A DNA stretch of 8,772 nt from Burkholderiaceae bacterium (lineage in GTDB: Bacteria; Pseudomonadota; Gammaproteobacteria; Burkholderiales; Burkholderiaceae): contig JAKONL010000094.1 of the NCBI GenBank assembly GCA_022701965.1, positions 1 to 8,772 of the forward strand, written 5' to 3'. The position numbers and the translations under genes are program-made. Positions 6,524 through 8,772 of this stretch are shown in pieces (positions within the stretch are counted from its first letter, which is position 1; every line of letters starts with the position of its first letter). The notes below the pieces were generated by a model. The model was not told the origin of the DNA. It saw nothing but the letters and a program-made list of their open reading frames with translations, and searched no databases.

Positions 6524-7392
6524 CCACGCCACGCCAGACCCTGCGCCAACGCATCGACTCGGGCCCCACCGTCTGGTTCGGCGGCGCGCAGGACGCGTTG
6601 TCGGCGCTGTTGGTCGACCAGTCCGACTTCGACGGCATCTTCAGCACCGGCTTCGGCATCTCGGCCGCGCTGCTCGGCCAGCCGGACATGGAGCTCTACA
6701 CGCTCAGCGAGAACGTCGCGACCGTCGACCGGATGGTCAACGTCGTGCGCAAGCCGGTGTTCGCGGATGCCGACACCGGCTACGGCAACGTGCTCAACGT
6801 CGCGCGCACGGTGCGCGAGTTCGAGAAGGCCGGCGTCGCCGCGCTGTCGCTGGAGGACCAGGTGAGCCCGAAGCGCTGCCCAGCCGCGGCCACGATGTCG
6901 ATCGTCGTGCCGATGCACGAGGCGATCGCGCGCATCCAGGCCGCCGTCGATGCGCGCCGGGACCCGGACCTGCTGATCGTCGCGCGCACCGACGCGATGG
7001 ACGCGGGCGAGGCGCTGGAGCGTTCGGCGCGCTACGCGGAGGCAGGCGCCGACCTGATCCAGCCGATCTCGCGGACCTTCAGCCGCTACGAGCAGCTTGT
7101 CGAACTGCGCGAGGTCTGCGGACGGAGGCTGTCCCTGCAGCTGATGGCCGGCACCTGGATGACGTCGCTCGACCGGACGCAGATCGAATCGGTCGCCGCG
7201 TTCGCGACCTATCCGATCGCCAGCCTGCTGAGCATGGTCCAGGCGATTCGCGGCAACCTCGACGCGCTGGCGAGCCGCCGCAGCGGCGATTTCGACGGCC
7301 TGCCGTTCGCGCAGGCCTCGATGGCCGATTTCAAGGAACTGATCGGCTGGCACGCGCTGGAGCGGCAGCAGGCGCGCTACGAGGCCGGCTGA
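6520..7392 (+). CDS. Isocitrate lyase/PEP mutase-superfamily lyase
   Basis: This is a 290-residue TIM-barrel enzyme of the ICL/PEP mutase superfamily, the size of methylisocitrate lyase (PrpB), oxaloacetate decarboxylase and 2,3-dimethylmalate lyase. Visible motifs: STGFGISAALLGQPD (42-56), the metal-binding DADTGYGN (83-90), SLEDQVSPKRC (110-120) with the lyase-type Cys120, and VARTDA (155-160). These predict Mg2+-dependent cleavage of a 2-hydroxy-acid-type C-C bond, releasing pyruvate or glyoxylate. Departures from PrpB/ICL: the Gly-His after the Cys is Pro121-Ala122, the usual Glu of the IFxE strand end is Ile183 (LIQPIS), and the late Asn of the NM motif is Gln (LQLM). Retention of the Cys argues for a lyase over a PEP mutase or hydrolase. 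The start is fixed by an ATGA overlap with the small subunit and GGAG seven bases upstream. It probably cleaves the product of the upstream hydro-lyase. Confidence 0.88.
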   Translation: MTTPRQTLRQRIDSGPTVWFGGAQDALSALLVDQSDFDGIFSTGFGISAALLGQPDMELYTLSENVATVDRMVNVVRKPVFADADTGYGNVLNVARTVREFEKAGVAALSLEDQVSPKRCPAAATMSIVVPMHEAIARIQAAVDARRDPDLLIVARTDAMDAGEALERSARYAEAGADLIQPISRTFSRYEQLVELREVCGRRLSLQLMAGTWMTSLDRTQIESVAAFATYPIASLLSMVQAIRGNLDALASRRSGDFDGLPFAQASMADFKELIGWHALERQQARYEAG

Positions 7393-7421
7393 GCCGGCGC
7401 GGCCGCCGGCCGTGGGCTTTT
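7383..7421 (+). terminator. Weak hairpin at the end of the lyase gene
   Basis: GGCCGGC (7383-7389) can pair with GCCGGCC (7405-7411) around a 15-base loop, and four T residues follow at 7418-7421 after GTGGGC. A third copy of GCCGGC in the loop allows alternative folds. This could lower transcription into, or process the message ahead of, the Bug gene. The U-tract is short and detached, so it is not a convincing terminator. Confidence 0.25.
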
Positions 7422-7458
7422 CCATTTCCCGTCTTCCACAACGAAGGAGCACATCGAG

Positions 7459-8451
7459 ATGCGTAGTTTCAGAACGATCGCCTGCATGGCCGTGGCCGGC
7501 GCGCTGGCGCTGGGCGGCGGCGCGGCCCTGGCGCAGGCCGGCGCCTTTCCGACCAAGCCGGTCCGCATCGTCGTGCCGTACCCGGCGGGCGGCGCGACCG
7601 ACGTGGCGGCGCGCATCCTGGGCCCGCGGCTGCAGGAGGAACTCGGCCAGACCGTGCTGGTCGAGAACCGGCCCGGCGCCGGCGGCAACATCGCGATGAA
7701 CAACGTCGTGCAGAGCGGCGCCGACGGCTACACGCTGGCCATGACGCACACCGGAATGATGTCGATCAACCCGGTGATCTACAAGAAGGCCGGGTTCGCG
7801 GCGGCGGATTTCGTCCCCGTGGCGCGGGTCTCACTGGCGCCCCTCATCCTGGTGGTGCCCGAACAGTCGCCCTACAGGAACGTCCGCGAACTGCTCGACG
7901 CCGGCCGCAAGGCCGGCAAGAACGGCCTGCCCTACGGCTCGACCGGCGCCGGCGGCCTGTCGCACCTCGCGTCGGAGTCGATCAACGCCAATGCCGACGG
8001 CAACTTCACGCACGTGCCGTACAAGGGCGGCGCGCCGCTGGCGCAGGCGCTGCTGGCCAACGAGGTCGCCTGGGGACTTCTGGGCACCGCCGACGCGCGC
8101 GGCTTCGTTCAGTCGGGCAAGCTGCGCGCCATCGGCGTGCTGAGGAACGGACGCTCCGAACTCTGGCCGGACATCGCGACGCTGACCGAGCAGGGGGTTC
8201 CGGGCGGCGTCGACTTCGACGTCTGGTTCGGGCTGGTCGCGCCCGCGAAGACGCCCGCACCGGTCGTCAAGCTGCTCAACGAGAAGATCGCGCGGATCGT
8301 CGCCGAGCCCGCGTTCCGCAAGCGGCTGAACGAACTCGGCGGCGTCGCGCCGGCGACCGGCAACACCACCGAGGCCTTCGCGCAGGTCCTCCAGCGGGAA
8401 CTGGACGTGCTGCCCAAGGCCGCCCAGGACGCCGGACTGCAGCTCGACTGA
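7459..8451 (+). CDS. Bug-family (TctC-like) tripartite tricarboxylate transporter binding protein
   Basis: This is a 330-residue periplasmic solute-binding protein. A Sec signal peptide is clear: basic MRSFR, hydrophobic core to about residue 22, and cleavage near AALA-Q or AQA-G (after 25 or 27). The mature protein begins with FPTKPVRIVVPYPAGGATD (30-48), the Bug family hallmark. It continues with VENRPGAGGNIA (68-79), PYGSTGAGGLSHLASE (158-173), VPYKGGAPLAQALLANEV (186-203) and KLRAIGVL (221-228). Bug proteins capture carboxylates and related small molecules for TctAB-type permeases. No TctA or TctB membrane gene is present in the window, so it would share a permease encoded elsewhere or act in sensing, as is common for orphan Bug proteins. 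The start has AAGGAG nine bases upstream. It lies 66 bases after the lyase gene on the same strand and probably supplies the substrate of the hydro-lyase/lyase pair. Confidence 0.94.
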   Translation: MRSFRTIACMAVAGALALGGGAALAQAGAFPTKPVRIVVPYPAGGATDVAARILGPRLQEELGQTVLVENRPGAGGNIAMNNVVQSGADGYTLAMTHTGMMSINPVIYKKAGFAAADFVPVARVSLAPLILVVPEQSPYRNVRELLDAGRKAGKNGLPYGSTGAGGLSHLASESINANADGNFTHVPYKGGAPLAQALLANEVAWGLLGTADARGFVQSGKLRAIGVLRNGRSELWPDIATLTEQGVPGGVDFDVWFGLVAPAKTPAPVVKLLNEKIARIVAEPAFRKRLNELGGVAPATGNTTEAFAQVLQRELDVLPKAAQDAGLQLD

Positions 8452-8478
8452 CCGGCTGCCGGCTGTCGCCGTTCCCCG

Positions 8479-8506
8479 CCGTCCGGCCAGGACGGAACTG
8501 GATTTT
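8479..8506 (+). terminator. Candidate rho-independent terminator after the Bug gene
   Basis: CCGTCC and GGACGG form a 6-bp stem with the loop GGCCA, starting 27 bases after the stop codon. A broken T-rich stretch (TTTTCTTCT) begins at 8503, seven bases after the stem. An alternative outer pairing, GTTCC with GGAAC, could lengthen the fold. The gap before the T-run makes it a moderate rather than a good terminator. Confidence 0.4.
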
Positions 8507-8560
8507 CTTCTCAGCACGACGGCGTTACTGCGCCATTTCAAAGCTGGTGGCAGCCCGCTG

Positions 8561-8578
8561 ACTTGCCGGTACGCAAGT
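8561..8578. promoter_or_regulatory. Inverted repeat ACTTGC-N6-GCAAGT, possible operator
   Basis: A perfect 6-bp inverted repeat with a 6-base spacer (CGGTAC) lies in less GC-rich intergenic DNA, followed by a T-run at about 8590. The geometry suits a dimeric winged-helix regulator. No gene near it inside the window clearly uses it, so the assignment is weak. Confidence 0.3.
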
Positions 8579-8612
8579 TTGGATCACGGTTTTTCCCCTG
8601 CGCGAGGTCGGC

Positions 8613-8645
8613 GCCGAACGCCGCGGTGTCGGCCCGGCGTTCGGC
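8613..8645. repeat. Perfect 11-bp-stem hairpin
   Basis: GCCGAACGCCG (8613-8623) and CGGCGTTCGGC (8635-8645) are exact reverse complements around an 11-base loop. No T-run follows on either strand. It could be a REP-like element, a factor-dependent or bidirectional terminator, or an RNA structure. A second copy is not present in this window. Confidence 0.55.
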
Positions 8646-8757
8646 AGCATCCGGCCAGCCATTGCGGGATCGACCGCGCGGATCTCGCCCCGGGCATGGC
8701 ATCCGCGAGGCAGTCGCGCAGCAGATGGTCTCCCACGTCGTGCCGACGACTTCCTGC

Positions 8758-8763
8758 AGGAGG
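8758..8763 (+). promoter_or_regulatory. Shine-Dalgarno-like AGGAGG at the right edge
   Basis: AGGAGG lies within the last 15 bases. The nearest ATG (8766) is only two bases away, too close for normal use. A start just beyond the edge, near 8773, would have ideal spacing. The hexamer overlaps the palindrome TCCTGCAGGA (8752-8761). Confidence 0.2.
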
Positions 8764-8772
8764 TTATGCCGC

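Larger units (their letters stand above)
8452..8772. other. Gene-free stretch with hairpins at the right edge
   Basis: I find no supportable gene in these 321 bases. Reading frames that stay open on either strand lack a plausible start, a ribosome-binding site and recognisable motifs. What it holds is a terminator-like hairpin (8479-8506), a short inverted repeat (8561-8578), a strong hairpin (8613-8645) and a Shine-Dalgarno-like sequence at the edge (8758-8763). Confidence 0.6.

Noticed and set aside
7434..7449. TTCCAC just before the Bug gene as a second IclR half-site
   Set aside because: Only one arm matches; the expected GTGGA partner is missing, so a single hexamer is likely chance and the bases overlap the Shine-Dalgarno region.
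6190..7749. Minus-strand frame of 519 codons under the hydro-lyase, lyase and Bug genes
   Set aside because: It crosses three genes with strong family motifs on the plus strand and has no recognisable motif of its own.
7831..8541. Minus-strand frame of 236 codons antisense to the Bug gene
   Set aside because: Shadow of the Bug coding sequence; its composition is typical of antisense translation and no ribosome-binding site was seen.
8579..8772. Open frames at the right edge as a partial gene or decayed pseudogene
   Set aside because: Several frames on both strands stay open because of GC content, but none shows a motif, start signal or recognisable protein fragment.

Overview
The window comes from a very GC-rich bacterium. 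Three things point to a betaproteobacterium of the order Burkholderiales: a Bug-type (TctC) periplasmic binding protein, a DUF2760 gene followed by two Hsp70-like genes, and the codon bias. This is inference from gene content; there is no rRNA or other marker in the window.

Left third, minus strand (1-3640): a tightly overlapping operon, read right to left. It holds a DUF2760 protein (3056-3640), an Hsp70-family protein (1230-3059) and a second Hsp70-family protein (1-1230) whose C-terminus lies beyond the left edge. The two Hsp70s are paralogues of each other. Their joints are a GTGA overlap and a TGATG overlap, so translation is probably coupled.

Middle and right, a divergent catabolic locus (3746-8451). 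An IclR-family regulator (3746-4561, minus) faces away from a plus-strand operon. The operon encodes an aconitase-superfamily hydro-lyase in two subunits (4665-5978 and 5975-6523), an isocitrate lyase/PEP mutase-superfamily C-C lyase (6520-7392), and after 66 bases a Bug-family binding protein (7459-8451). The first three genes overlap by ATGA. The 103-base divergent region carries two overlapping palindromes (4631-4653), the best candidate IclR operator.

How the catabolic genes could work together: the binding protein captures a di- or tricarboxylate, the hydro-lyase adds or moves water across a double bond, and the lyase splits the resulting hydroxy acid. Pyruvate and a short acid are the likely products. 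The logic resembles dimethylmaleate hydratase plus 2,3-dimethylmalate lyase, or the methylcitrate cycle. All three enzyme chains have lost residues that are normally near-invariant. The Ser-Ser-Arg active-site signature of the small subunit is replaced by His-Pro-His, the substrate arginine of the large subunit is Leu, and Gly-His after the lyase's catalytic Cys is Pro-Ala. The iron-sulfur cysteines and the lyase Cys are kept. This looks like a remodelled pathway for an unusual substrate, and it is the most interesting part of the window.

Right end (8452-8772): no convincing gene. It contains a weak terminator-like hairpin after the Bug gene, a short inverted repeat, a perfect 11-bp-stem hairpin, and a strong Shine-Dalgarno sequence at the very edge that may serve a gene starting outside.
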